From Oscillospiraceae bacterium (GTDB lineage: Bacteria > Bacillota > Clostridia > Oscillospirales > Ruminococcaceae), in assembly GCA_902362965.1 (NCBI GenBank), contig CABIYQ010000007.1, positions 3,027 to 67,026 on the forward strand: 64,000 bases of DNA, read 5' to 3'. Positions 32,791-42,244 of the stretch are shown in pieces. The notes beneath the pieces were generated by a model that ran no database searches, was not told the origin of the DNA, and saw only the letters and a list, made by a program, of their open reading frames with translations. Every line of letters starts with the position of its first letter. The first letter of the stretch is position 1. The position numbers and the translations under genes were made by a program.

Positions 32791-35784
32791 TCACATTACT
32801 TTTCTTCTTATTAAAATATAATCAAATACGTTTACCTTTCCGTCATCATTAATATCTGCCAGAAAAAACTGCTGTTCACTGAATTTTTCCAGCTTAACAA
32901 GATATTTATTCATAATGACAATATCAGATACATCTACTTTTTTATTAATATTAATATCGCCCTTTTCATAAACAGGTTCAGACGCTTCAACAATCCACTT
33001 CTGACATGATTCTCCGTTTACTTCCCATTGCTGAACATTAGCTCCGCTTCCTTTAGAACCGCCTGCTGTTTCCAAGGCGCCGGCATCCTTTGAAGCTCTT
33101 GTCAGTATATAGTAAGAGCCGTCCGGATTCTTTACAAATTTAAACAAATGGGAGCTTGTTTTATTGTTTGTAAGTATTTCAGCGTTCCCGCCGTTTTCTT
33201 TCGTTCCTCCTGAAATATTTAGATAATACGTTTTTCCGTCTGCCAATTGAGATATAACGTAATAATAACCGCCGCCGAAGCTTTTAAGAGTCCATGAATT
33301 GTGTGCGCTTATACCGTCGGCGCCCCACTGCTGAACGTTAGTATTATCAGAAGCCTTGCCTCCTTCCGCTTCCATATACAAACCGCTGTTTAAGTTTTTA
33401 AACATATAAATACTGTTCGTATCCATTATACAGCCTGTATCCTCAACCTGAGTAAGTATCCATTTCTGAGACTTATCTCCCGCTTTGTATTCCCACTGAA
33501 TAATATTGGCTCCGCTGGAAGTTGAAGCTGATGAAACGGCAACACAGCTTTTATCTCCGGAAGACTTTGTCAAAATATAATATGTACCGTCATCATTCCT
33601 TACAAATTTAAATTGCTGGGCGTCGGCCTTTGTATCGGTGTATATCTGAATATTTGTGCCATTATCAGATTTTCCCATATCAATATCCAATAAATAAGTT
33701 ACTTTATCGCCAAGCTGAGAATAAAGGTAATAATAACCATTTCCTGCTGATAATACTCGCCATGTATTATGCGCTGCCGAACTTTCTGCTCCCCATTGCT
33801 GAACATTTGCGGTATTTTCAGCATTTGCGTCCTTTACCTCCATATACAAGCCGCTGTTTTCATTCTGAATCATGTATACCGCACCCTCTGTAAGTACTGC
33901 CGGAGTAAATACAGGAGAAGGAGGAATAACAATTCCATCGTCCAGTACAGATACATTCGGTCTTTCAGGCAGTTTATAATTTGAAGCAAGATAAAAGCTT
34001 GTATGAGGCGGCTGATTATAGGATATATTTTGACCTGCGACCTGATTTCTATATTGAGGATCATGCATAAGAGTCGTTATACGGTAATCTGTTTCATATG
34101 GCGTACAGTAAATTCTTAAGGATTTGCTGTCGCTTGCTCTTACAATAAGTTCTTCACGCCAATCTCCGAAAATATCGGCTGATAGACACGGAGTTCCCTT
34201 AGTTGTATTACATGTATAAGCGCCGTCTGTAGAAAGAATGGTGGTAAGTGTTCCGTCGTTTTTCATTTTAGAAATTGTAGCCGGTTTATCAGTATATCCG
34301 TCTAAAATTTCACGTTCAAGATCACCGTCCCAATAGCTGAGAAAATTTACAGCCGGTCTTCTGCATGAAAGTGTATTTCCTGATCCGTCAAATACATCGT
34401 TTCCGAGTCCCCAGAATTCTGCTCCGTCATTTCCTGCCCATACATTAGCTGCACAGCATCTTCCTGTATCGGCATCTCCATCTTTATGGAAAATGGTTTT
34501 ACCGTTTGAAGCGTCGACAAGAGAAACTCCATAAGGCTTATCCTCATGGCATATCCATAGTTCCAAGCCTTTTCTATCCGGAAGAAGATCGCCTAAATGC
34601 ATTGCGTCTCCGTGACCGGTATTAAGACACCATAAAACGCTGCCGTCATCATCAAGACAAGTTGCACCTAAAACAATTTCCTGCTTACCGTCATTGTCTA
34701 CATCTGCCGGCATACAGTTATGGTTGCCATCTCCGTAACCTGGCTTAGTTTTATCATTTCCGGTGTCAAAATACCATTTCTGTACAAGCTTTTTGTTAAC
34801 AACGTCATAAGCGCATGCTGTCATTCTTGTATAATATCCTCTTACAGTAACGGCGCTGGGCTTCACACCGTCCAGATAAGCTACTGCGCCTAAAAATCTA
34901 TCAACACGGTTGCCGTATGAATCGCCCCATTTTGATACAGTTCCTCTTCCAGGATTGTAATCCACCGTATCTAACGCTTTGCCTGTAGAACCTTCAAATA
35001 AAGTATAGTATTCCGGACCGCTCAAAATATAGCCGTTTGAATTTCTGTAATCCTTTGAAGAGTCACCTATTACATTACCAACACCATCTACTGTACCATC
35101 AGCAGTTTTACATACCATTTCAGCAAGACCGTCCAGATCATAATCGGCAACAAGCATTTGTGTATAATGCGCTCCTGCACGGATATTGACTCCAAGATCA
35201 ATTCGCCAAAGTTTAGTACCGTCTATTTTATAACAATCAATAAAAACCTTATCCGTTTTACCTTTTTGAGAATTATCTTTTGAATTTGAAGGATCCCATT
35301 TAACAAATAATTCATACTGTCCGTCTCCGTCAACGTCTCCTACTGTACAGTCGTTAGGACTGTATGTAATTCCTGAAGTCTGAGCCTTGGGTACATCAAG
35401 CTTGACTTCAAGATAATTACTTCCTGACTGCATTGCACATGTATCTGATGATACAATCGTTCCGCTTTCAACAGTTTCAACCTTGTATGTATCAGTGGAT
35501 TTGCCGTCCTTATCCAGATAACACGTTGCATTTCCCGCATTACTGGTATAAATAAGAGCGTTATTCCTGTAAAGTTTAAATATTGAATTGTCAGAATCAT
35601 CTGCAAGAAAACGCCAGCTTACCATCATACCAGAACCGGTACTGATCGCAGAAATACCCCTGTCAAGATTTTCTACAACATATCCTGACGCAGCATCCGC
35701 TTCTGAATAGTCAGGAATGCAGACCATACAGCCGGCTATACATAAAGCCGCAGCGATACTTAGTATTTTTTTTCTCATCCTCAT
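32791..35784 (-). CDS. Secreted PL11-type rhamnogalacturonan lyase with two ricin-like domains and dockerin
   Basis: Cleaves the rhamnogalacturonan I backbone of pectin, outside the cell. The 997 residues start with a signal peptide (MRMRKKILSIAAALCIAGC). A family 11 lyase domain follows (~30-620), with VENLDRGISAI, SPNDCTVGDVDGDGQYELF, VADYDLDGLAEMVCKTADG and MPADVDNDGKQEIV calcium-site loops. Two ~145-residue ricin-B/CBM13-like repeats come next, each with GLYME and VQQWG. A type I dockerin ends the protein, with loops DININKKVDVSD and DINDDGKVNVFD. The ATG at 35784 has GGAGG upstream. The dockerin implies docking to a cohesin scaffold, hence a cellulosome-like complex encoded elsewhere. 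Confidence 0.92.
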   Translation of the reverse strand: MRMRKKILSIAAALCIAGCMVCIPDYSEADAASGYVVENLDRGISAISTGSGMMVSWRFLADDSDNSIFKLYRNNALIYTSNAGNATCYLDKDGKSTDTYKVETVESGTIVSSDTCAMQSGSNYLEVKLDVPKAQTSGITYSPNDCTVGDVDGDGQYELFVKWDPSNSKDNSQKGKTDKVFIDCYKIDGTKLWRIDLGVNIRAGAHYTQMLVADYDLDGLAEMVCKTADGTVDGVGNVIGDSSKDYRNSNGYILSGPEYYTLFEGSTGKALDTVDYNPGRGTVSKWGDSYGNRVDRFLGAVAYLDGVKPSAVTVRGYYTRMTACAYDVVNKKLVQKWYFDTGNDKTKPGYGDGNHNCMPADVDNDGKQEIVLGATCLDDDGSVLWCLNTGHGDAMHLGDLLPDRKGLELWICHEDKPYGVSLVDASNGKTIFHKDGDADTGRCCAANVWAGNDGAEFWGLGNDVFDGSGNTLSCRRPAVNFLSYWDGDLEREILDGYTDKPATISKMKNDGTLTTILSTDGAYTCNTTKGTPCLSADIFGDWREELIVRASDSKSLRIYCTPYETDYRITTLMHDPQYRNQVAGQNISYNQPPHTSFYLASNYKLPERPNVSVLDDGIVIPPSPVFTPAVLTEGAVYMIQNENSGLYMEVKDANAENTANVQQWGAESSAAHNTWRVLSAGNGYYYLYSQLGDKVTYLLDIDMGKSDNGTNIQIYTDTKADAQQFKFVRNDDGTYYILTKSSGDKSCVAVSSASTSSGANIIQWEYKAGDKSQKWILTQVEDTGCIMDTNSIYMFKNLNSGLYMEAEGGKASDNTNVQQWGADGISAHNSWTLKSFGGGYYYVISQLADGKTYYLNISGGTKENGGNAEILTNNKTSSHLFKFVKNPDGSYYILTRASKDAGALETAGGSKGSGANVQQWEVNGESCQKWIVEASEPVYEKGDININKKVDVSDIVIMNKYLVKLEKFSEQQFFLADINDDGKVNVFDYILIRRKVM

Positions 35785-35886
35785 TTTCACCCTCCATATA
35801 CATTTTACATATTTTTTCAACAAAACTAATAATATCTGTTATAATTTTATCATTTTTTAACATTAAAGTCAACCAAATAATAATAA

Positions 35887-35912
35887 AAAACGGAGCAATA
35901 TGCTCCGTTTTA
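35887..35912. terminator. Bidirectional terminator-like hairpin
   Basis: AAAACGGAGCA pairs with TGCTCCGTTTT with a short loop, A-run on one side and T-run on the other. It lies after the end of the TPM-domain gene (minus strand) and before the lyase promoter region. Confidence 0.8.
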
Positions 35913-35922
35913 CAAAAATTAA

Positions 35923-36744
35923 TCAGAACTTTCCGCCGCCTCCGCCATGTGACGTTCCGGAAGAACCTGTATGAATACTGCTTCCTCCTCCCGAACTTGA
36001 CGGTTCAGGTCTTCTGGTTTTAGTTACATTTCTATATATAAAAATATCGTTGGAACGATCAAGTCTCAATGAATTGTTTACAGCGTAATTATTTGCATTA
36101 TGCTGCATTGCAACAGTTTTCATCTTTGATTTCATAACCAAAACAGAAATAACTGCAATGATCAGTCCTATAAATAATCCTATTCCGACTGCTATAATAT
36201 AATCAGAAAAGGTTTTATATTTATGATCAATATCATAAGGAGTACCTTTTTCAGCCTCCGCCAAAAAATCGTCCGTCAAATCAATAAACTCAGTAAACGC
36301 AGAATAATAGTCACCGTTACTTAAATCCGGTACAATTTCATCTCCGATAACATCAATTCCATAATCTGTAAACGCATCAATACCATATCCGGTTGTAGAG
36401 ATCCACCAATCACGATCCTCCATACTCAAAAGCAGAAGTATACCGTCATTGTCTGCACCTGCGCCGTAACCGTTATAATCATAATAATCGTCTGCATACG
36501 CCATAGGCGTTTCTCCGTTAATAGTATCGGCAGTAACTATTACTATATCAAAATCGTATTTATCAGTCAAATCTTCAATTTTACCGGCAAGCTCTTTTTC
36601 TTCACTGTCTGACAGCAAATCCGCTTCATCAACTACTCTCGGCAGATCAGCATCATTCAGCTTGCCTTCAGCTCCGGCAGATAACGGAACGATTAAAGAC
36701 AGACATGCAAGACCTGACAAAAATACTTTTTTTAATATCTTCAT
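35923..36744 (-). CDS. TPM-domain membrane protein (YdjH/YgcG-like)
   Basis: A 273-residue protein with a signal peptide (VFLSGLACLSLIVPLSAGA), an extracytoplasmic TPM domain (~33-150; VVDEADLLSDSEEKEL, DIVIVTADTI, DNDGILLLLSMEDRDWWI), one membrane segment (~187-208) and a cytoplasmic tail ending in a Ser/Gly/His-rich stretch. The start at 36744 follows GGTGAT and lies just after the upstream stop. Bacillus YdjH has this layout and works with YdjG and YdjI in membrane-stress PspA recruitment; both partners are encoded here directly upstream. Confidence 0.85.
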   Translation of the reverse strand: MKILKKVFLSGLACLSLIVPLSAGAEGKLNDADLPRVVDEADLLSDSEEKELAGKIEDLTDKYDFDIVIVTADTINGETPMAYADDYYDYNGYGAGADNDGILLLLSMEDRDWWISTTGYGIDAFTDYGIDVIGDEIVPDLSNGDYYSAFTEFIDLTDDFLAEAEKGTPYDIDHKYKTFSDYIIAVGIGLFIGLIIAVISVLVMKSKMKTVAMQHNANNYAVNNSLRLDRSNDIFIYRNVTKTRRPEPSSSGGGSSIHTGSSGTSHGGGGGKF

Positions 36745-36749
36745 ATCAA

Positions 36750-37844
36750 TCACCTTATTATTGTCAATAATACCGTCAGCAGTGACGCTGCAGCGCCGGA
36801 AATTGCAAATATCCCAAAAAAACATTTCCAGAACAATCCTTTATCTGTGGGAAGATCTCCTACAAATTTACCCGTCTGACCGTTCATTGCAAACATAAAC
36901 TTCTGGTTTTTCCATGTTGTATTAAGAATCCACACCGGAAGCAAGGCATAATGTGCCGCACTCTTATAAAATCCCACATTTGAGCCTGTGGTCGACACCG
37001 TTGCATATCCCTGAACAGTCCTTTTAAACGCTTCTTCCGTACTCTGTTTAATTCTGTTGTTGGCACGTCCTATACTGCTTTTTTGGTCAACGTCATATTT
37101 ATCTGCAAGATACCCTGCAAGATAAGCAGTTTCAAAATCAACCATATGAGAATAATCAAAAGGTTCAATTGATTCCATAAAATCATCAGGCATTTTTTCC
37201 GAACCGTCAACAGGTACATTTCTGAAAGCAAGACAGCCTTCGCGGTAAATGTTAAAATGTGAAGTTTCCGTATAGTCATATTTGCTGTCGCTCCAGTGTC
37301 TCACTTTAGTACCGCGAAAAGTATATTTTGAATATGTATCACAGTCAAAGAGCCAGAAAGGTACATAAATGCCCTTAATTTCGTCAATGTGATTCTGATC
37401 CTTAAAAACTTTAGGTAAAAATGGCTTTCCTTTAAGATGATTCTCCATAGCCGCTTTTGCCGCTTTCTTGTCAAGTTTGAAGGGGATAACAAAATCAGGA
37501 CGCAGATCTCCGGAAAAGCTTGATTTTAATATTACGGGATTATCGCAGTAAGGACAATTTGTAGCGCCTGTATTTTCATCTGCAATCAGTTCTCCCCCGC
37601 AGGATTGGCATGTATATAAATTTATTCCTTTAAGTTCGTCTTCACCCCATTGATTACCAGGCTGAACGTCCCATTCATACCTTTCAGGCTGTTTATCACT
37701 ATCATCATTCTCATTCTGTAAATTTTTCAACGCTTCAATATCAAATTCAGCGTCACAATAAGGGCAGACCATTTTCTGCTGAGTGCTGTCAAAGCTCACA
37801 GCTCCGCCACAGCACGGGCATTTATACTCAAGTATAGTCGACAT
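36750..37844 (-). CDS. Zinc-ribbon membrane protein (YdjG-like)
   Basis: A 364-residue protein with two N-terminal zinc ribbons (CPCCGGAVSF ... CPYCDAEF; CQSCGGEL ... CPYCDNPV), a middle domain (VIPFKLDKKAAKAAM, IYVPFWLFDCDTYSKY) and a C-terminal hydrophobic segment (FFGIFAISGAAASLLTVLLTII). This domain order is that of proteins annotated TFIIB-type zinc ribbon and of Bacillus YdjG. It lies between the SPFH and TPM genes; all three face the same way with short gaps. Confidence 0.85.
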   Translation of the reverse strand: MSTILEYKCPCCGGAVSFDSTQQKMVCPYCDAEFDIEALKNLQNENDDSDKQPERYEWDVQPGNQWGEDELKGINLYTCQSCGGELIADENTGATNCPYCDNPVILKSSFSGDLRPDFVIPFKLDKKAAKAAMENHLKGKPFLPKVFKDQNHIDEIKGIYVPFWLFDCDTYSKYTFRGTKVRHWSDSKYDYTETSHFNIYREGCLAFRNVPVDGSEKMPDDFMESIEPFDYSHMVDFETAYLAGYLADKYDVDQKSSIGRANNRIKQSTEEAFKRTVQGYATVSTTGSNVGFYKSAAHYALLPVWILNTTWKNQKFMFAMNGQTGKFVGDLPTDKGLFWKCFFGIFAISGAAASLLTVLLTIIR

Positions 37845-37872
37845 TATTCCACCTCGCTGAAAACAGTAATTC

Positions 37873-39252
37873 TTACTTTATATCATTTTCATCAAACGGG
37901 TCAGCACATTCCGGACAGAATTTAGGCGGATTAGCAGGGTCTTCCGGTTCCCAGCCGCACTTGTCGCATTTATATAACGGAGCTTCCGCCGGTTTCGGTT
38001 TGCCGCATTCAGTACAGAACTTACCTTTATTTACTGCACCGCATGCGCATGTCCAGCCGTCTGCCGGCTTCGGCTTGCCGCACTCAATACAGAATTTACC
38101 GGTATTTAAAGTACCGCATGTACAAGTCCAGCTGCCAGTGGGCTGAGGCTTTGTTTTGCCGCATTCAGTACAGAATTTTCCTGTGTTTACCGTACCGCAT
38201 ACACATGTCCAGCCATTAGCCGACGCAGACTGCTGTGCATTCTGCTGCTGTCCCATAGCAAACAGATTCTGAGCATTAAGTCCTCCACTCTGAGCTGCCA
38301 TATTCATACCCATAAAACCGGTCATAGCTCCGGCTGAATTACCTGCTGCCTTTTTCATAGCGTCCGCCTGTGCTCCGACCATAGCTGCTCCCGCCATATT
38401 AGGATTGCGGTAAACGGCAGTTCTCTGAATATCCTTGATCATATCCTCGTCTTCCTTGGAGGCACTTACAGAATTGATTGCTACTGAAACAATTGAAAGT
38501 CCTCTGAGCTCCTTCCATTTGGATGAAAGAGCTTCATTCATAGCTTCAGCAAATTCCATGGTATGACCGGGAAGCGCACTGTAACGGATTCCCATTGAAG
38601 AAATTTTTGCAAAAGCAGGCTGCAATGCGCTTAAAAATTCAGATTTAAGCTGTCTGTCGATATCTTCGCGAGTATATGCTCTGTCAACATTTCCGCATAC
38701 ATTTGTATAAAAAAGCAAGGGATCCGCAATTTTATATGAATAAACGCCGTTGCATCTTATTGAAATATCAATATCAAGTCCGATATTCTGATCGACTACA
38801 CGAAACGGAACAGGATTCGGCGTGCCAAATTTATTGTCAACCAGTTCTTTTGTATTAAAATAATAAACTCTCTGATCGTTTCCTGTATCACCGCCGTAAG
38901 CAAATCTTTTTCCTATGGTTTTAAATGTTTCCTTAATGCCCGTTCCCAGACCGCCTGAAAAAATACTCGGCTCGCTTGACATATCGTATGTATATTCGCC
39001 CGGTTCAGCGCAGATCTCAACAATTCTGCCCTGATCTACTATGATCATACATTGACCGTCAGAAACAACGATACCGCTTCCGTTGGTTATAATATTTTCG
39101 CTTCCTTTAGTATTTGAAGAACGCTTGCTTGTTCTTTTACTGCCTTTTACAACAAGTACGTCATTGGGCAGAGAATCACAGTAAATATATTCCTTCCACT
39201 GATCTGCAAGAGTTCCTCCTATTGCTCCGAATGCAGCTTTAATCAGTCCCAT
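37873..39252 (-). CDS. SPFH-domain protein with C-terminal zinc ribbons (YdjI-like)
   Basis: A 459-residue protein. The N-terminal ~300 residues are an SPFH/band-7-like domain (GSGIVVSDGQCMIIVDQGRIVEI, VDRAYTREDIDRQLKSEFL, IQRTAVYRNPNMAGAAMVG). A Gln/Ala-rich linker leads to three near-identical zinc ribbons (WTCxCGTxNTGKFCxECGKxKP) and a fourth, rubredoxin-like one (YKCDKCGWEPEDP). The ATG at 39252 has AGGGAG upstream. First gene of the trio. No pspA-like gene was found beside it, unlike Bacillus. Confidence 0.87.
   Translation of the reverse strand: MGLIKAAFGAIGGTLADQWKEYIYCDSLPNDVLVVKGSKRTSKRSSNTKGSENIITNGSGIVVSDGQCMIIVDQGRIVEICAEPGEYTYDMSSEPSIFSGGLGTGIKETFKTIGKRFAYGGDTGNDQRVYYFNTKELVDNKFGTPNPVPFRVVDQNIGLDIDISIRCNGVYSYKIADPLLFYTNVCGNVDRAYTREDIDRQLKSEFLSALQPAFAKISSMGIRYSALPGHTMEFAEAMNEALSSKWKELRGLSIVSVAINSVSASKEDEDMIKDIQRTAVYRNPNMAGAAMVGAQADAMKKAAGNSAGAMTGFMGMNMAAQSGGLNAQNLFAMGQQQNAQQSASANGWTCVCGTVNTGKFCTECGKTKPQPTGSWTCTCGTLNTGKFCIECGKPKPADGWTCACGAVNKGKFCTECGKPKPAEAPLYKCDKCGWEPEDPANPPKFCPECADPFDENDIK
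37985..38215 (-). repeat. Tandem zinc-ribbon coding repeats
   Basis: Three copies of a ~75-base unit encode the successive WTC-CG...GKFC-ECGK-KP ribbons of the SPFH protein. The copies are close in DNA as well as protein sequence, so recent duplication or frequent conversion is likely. Confidence 0.7.
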
Positions 39253-39300
39253 AAAAATTACTCCCTTCAATTCAAAATTTTATATTAATACATAATATAA

Positions 39301-39325
39301 TTGTATGCCAATTAACGGCATACAA
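39301..39325. other. Perfect hairpin upstream of the SPFH operon
   Basis: TTGTATGCC (39301-39309) pairs with GGCATACAA (39317-39325) around AATTAAC. It lies between the SPFH gene start and the end of no minus-strand gene upstream; it is downstream of nothing on the plus strand. Read on the minus strand it sits after the SPFH operon's neighbour start region and could be an operator or weak terminator. Function undecided. Confidence 0.35.
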
Positions 39326-39343
39326 ATTTTACTATTAATAATT

Positions 39344-40408
39344 TTATGTATTTAACCAAGAACGTTTCCCTTTAAATTCCAGCTTATCCGGATAATTTAT
39401 AAAAGCCTGACGAATAAACGCACATAGTCTTTTATATTCCTTAACAGACATAGACGCTTCAGAACCAAGCCAATATTTATACTTTTCAGTACAAGTTACT
39501 ATAATATAGCGCTGAACAGGATAAATCGAGCTGCTTTTACGGTCGGCAGAAGTCATTGTAAGCTTTTTAATGTCCGACACAATAAAATGATCTTCCCCGA
39601 CCATAAAATGCTCTCCTTTAAATTCTACATATTCAGGACAGCGTTTTACATTTTTTACAGTCCTTATCAACTCATAGGGAATTTCCAAAACACATATTAA
39701 TGATACAATAACCATAAAAATAAGCTCAAAGGTTTTATAAGAATCATTATCGGTAAAAATAAGCAAAATCGTCAGACAAACAGCCAAACTGACCCACACT
39801 ACAATGATAATTCCGACTTTTTTCCATTCGCTGCGTATAATATCTTCCGATGATACATTAAAACGCCTTTCATTATCCCATGAGTCACGGATAACCTCTG
39901 CTTTTCTCTCATCACTGATAGCTTCAGTTTCACGCTTATGTATTTCATCAATAAGATCATATAAGCTACCGGAAGTAAAGCTGTAAAGCCTTATTTTGAT
40001 AATTTTTCCTGATGTATCCTTCAGTATAAGAGACCTTTTATGTTTTGTAAACACAAGCATTGAAATACTATGCTTCTTATATTCGGTTTTTTCATAAAAA
40101 TAGTATTTTTCAAGTTCTAATGTATATTTTTTTAAAAGTCTCCTCACACATACTTTTTCATCTGAAACAGTAACAATAGTAAACCTTAAAATTTGTACAA
40201 TAACAGCTATCAAAAATCCTGTAAAAAAGCATATAGGTATTTTCAATCTGTAAATAAAAAAAGGAATAAAATTCGTAAAATCCGATAATATATCAATAAA
40301 TAACCAAAAAATCAGACCAACTAATATGGCGGTAACAAGTACCCCTAAAATTATTTTTCCTATACTTGCATAAAATTTCCTTGTATTATTCTCAACAATT
40401 GTATCCAT
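39344..40408 (-). CDS. Hypothetical membrane protein
   Basis: A 354-residue protein I do not recognise. Two pairs of membrane segments (~18-40, 50-75 and ~197-217, 228-248) alternate with two soluble parts that could each be a beta-rich, PH-like domain (the first around RFTIVTVSDEKVCVRRLLKK, the second around YVEFKGEHFMVGEDHFIVSD), so the protein looks internally duplicated. It starts 5 bases after the transketolase stop with no clear ribosome site, so coupled translation is likely. Confidence 0.75.
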   Translation of the reverse strand: MDTIVENNTRKFYASIGKIILGVLVTAILVGLIFWLFIDILSDFTNFIPFFIYRLKIPICFFTGFLIAVIVQILRFTIVTVSDEKVCVRRLLKKYTLELEKYYFYEKTEYKKHSISMLVFTKHKRSLILKDTSGKIIKIRLYSFTSGSLYDLIDEIHKRETEAISDERKAEVIRDSWDNERRFNVSSEDIIRSEWKKVGIIIVVWVSLAVCLTILLIFTDNDSYKTFELIFMVIVSLICVLEIPYELIRTVKNVKRCPEYVEFKGEHFMVGEDHFIVSDIKKLTMTSADRKSSSIYPVQRYIIVTCTEKYKYWLGSEASMSVKEYKRLCAFIRQAFINYPDKLEFKGKRSWLNT

Positions 40409-40413
40409 AAATT

Positions 40414-41355
40414 TTATTTAAGCGCTTTTTTAACCTGAGCAATAATATTATCTTTACAAAGTCCGAATTCCTTCAGCAAATCAGCCGCCGGGCCTGAATG
40501 ACCGTACTCGTCGTTCACTCCGATTTTAATTACCGGTACAGGATAGCATTCAGTTACAGCTTCTGCAACAGCCGAACCAAGTCCGCCTATTACGCTGTGT
40601 TCTTCAACTGTCATAAGAATACCGCTGTCCTCAGCCGCACGGCATATAAGTTCCTTATCAAGCGGTTTAATAGTATGAATATTAATTACTCCCGCATTAA
40701 TTCCTTCTTTTTTAAGTTCATCAGAAGCAGCAACTGCTTCGCTTACCATAAGACCTGTAGCAATAATAGTAATATCATCGCCTTCTCTTAAAGTAATACC
40801 TTTTCCCATTTCAAATTTATATGTTTCCTTATCATTAAAAACCGGAGCTGCAAGTCTGCCGAACCGCAGATATACAGGCCCATTATGACGTATTGCCGCT
40901 TCTACTGCCGCTTTAGCTTCAACATCGTCCGCCGGATTTATAACAGTCATACCCGGTATTGTTCTCATAAGCGCAATATCTTCATTGCACTGGTGAGTAG
41001 CGCCGTCTTCGCCTACAGAAATACCCGCATGAGTAGCGCCGATTTTAACGTTAAGTCCCGGATAACCGATTGAATTTCTTACAATTTCATATGCTCTGCC
41101 TGCCGCAAACATTGCAAAGGTACTTGCAAAAGGAATTTTACCGCATGCGGCAAGTCCTGCCGCTACCCCCATCATATTAGCCTCTGCAATACCGCAGTCA
41201 AAAAATCTTTCAGGATAAGCCTTCTTAAAAATACTTGTCTTTGTAGCGGCAGCAAGGTCTGCGTCAAGAACCACTAACTCCGGATACTTTTCAGCAAGCT
41301 CCGTTAATGCTTCGCCGTAGCTTTCTCTGGTCGCCTTTTTTATTATATCTGACAT
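40414..41355 (-). CDS. Transketolase, C-terminal subunit
   Basis: Pyrimidine-binding and C-terminal domains of a split transketolase (313 residues). It has VVLDADLAAATKTSIFKKAYP, RFFDCGIAEANMMGVAAGLAA, GVSVGEDGATHQCNEDIALMR, and a C-terminal domain with VEEHSVIGGLGSAVAE. The partner N-terminal subunit is encoded immediately upstream with a 5-base gap. Together they would shuttle two-carbon units in the non-oxidative pentose phosphate pathway; a related sugar substrate cannot be excluded. Confidence 0.93.
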   Translation of the reverse strand: MSDIIKKATRESYGEALTELAEKYPELVVLDADLAAATKTSIFKKAYPERFFDCGIAEANMMGVAAGLAACGKIPFASTFAMFAAGRAYEIVRNSIGYPGLNVKIGATHAGISVGEDGATHQCNEDIALMRTIPGMTVINPADDVEAKAAVEAAIRHNGPVYLRFGRLAAPVFNDKETYKFEMGKGITLREGDDITIIATGLMVSEAVAASDELKKEGINAGVINIHTIKPLDKELICRAAEDSGILMTVEEHSVIGGLGSAVAEAVTECYPVPVIKIGVNDEYGHSGPAADLLKEFGLCKDNIIAQVKKALK

Positions 41356-41360
41356 ATTTA

Positions 41361-42200
41361 TTAATCCTCCAGTTCCTTTAACTGAGCGTCAAGCTCTTTC
41401 ATTGCCTGTTCATACTGTTCCTTATTAGGCGCACTTCCATGCCATGAAACCTGATTTTCCATAAATGAAACGCCTTTGCCCTTAATACTTTTCTGAATAA
41501 TAGCAACAGGCTTGCCGCTTATCGTTTCAGCCTCAGCAAAAGCCTTTTCTATTGAATCAAAATCATGAGCGTCCATTGTAATCACATGCCAGCCGAATGC
41601 GGCAAATTTATCTGTAATCGGTTCAGGAGAACAAACTTCTGAAATAGGACCGTCAATCTGAAGACCGTTATTATCAACAACTGCTATAAGATTATCAAGA
41701 TTTTTATGTGCCGCAAACATTGCAGCCTCCCATACCTGACCTTCTTCTATTTCACCGTCGCCCAGTACAGTATAAACCTTATAAGATTTACCGTCAAGCT
41801 TTCCAGACAATGCCATACCGCATGCGGCTGAAATTCCCTGTCCCAGAGAACCGCTTGACATGTCAATACCCTTTGTATGAATACATGGGTGTCCCTGAAG
41901 CATTGCTCCGATATGTCTAAGACTTTTTAATTCTTTATCCGAAAAATAGCCTTTAAGAGCTAAAACTGCATAAAGTGCCGGTGCACAGTGTCCCTTTGAA
42001 AGAACAAATCTGTCCCTGTCCGGATCCTCAGGATCAGAAGAATTTACATTCATCTTTTCAAAATAAAGATATGTAAGCAGATCTGCTATTGAAAGCGAAC
42101 CGCCCGGGTGTCCGGACTTTGCATTATAAACCCCCTCTATTATTCCTTTTCTGACTTTGCAGGCATTGACCTGCAGGCATTTCTTAGTTGTGCCGTCCAT
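41361..42200 (-). CDS. Transketolase, N-terminal (thiamine diphosphate-binding) subunit
   Basis: ThDP-binding half of a split transketolase (279 residues). KSGHPGGSLSIADLLTYLYF, DRFVLSKGHCAPALYAVL, SGSLGQGISAACGMAL and the ThDP/metal motif GDGEIEEGQVWEAAMFAAHKNL are all present. GGAGGT precedes the ATG. First gene of the pair; the C-terminal subunit follows. Confidence 0.94.
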   Translation of the reverse strand: MDGTTKKCLQVNACKVRKGIIEGVYNAKSGHPGGSLSIADLLTYLYFEKMNVNSSDPEDPDRDRFVLSKGHCAPALYAVLALKGYFSDKELKSLRHIGAMLQGHPCIHTKGIDMSSGSLGQGISAACGMALSGKLDGKSYKVYTVLGDGEIEEGQVWEAAMFAAHKNLDNLIAVVDNNGLQIDGPISEVCSPEPITDKFAAFGWHVITMDAHDFDSIEKAFAEAETISGKPVAIIQKSIKGKGVSFMENQVSWHGSAPNKEQYEQAMKELDAQLKELED

Positions 42201-42244
42201 TTTTTACCTCCTGAATAATAATATCAATAAGTGTAATTATAATC

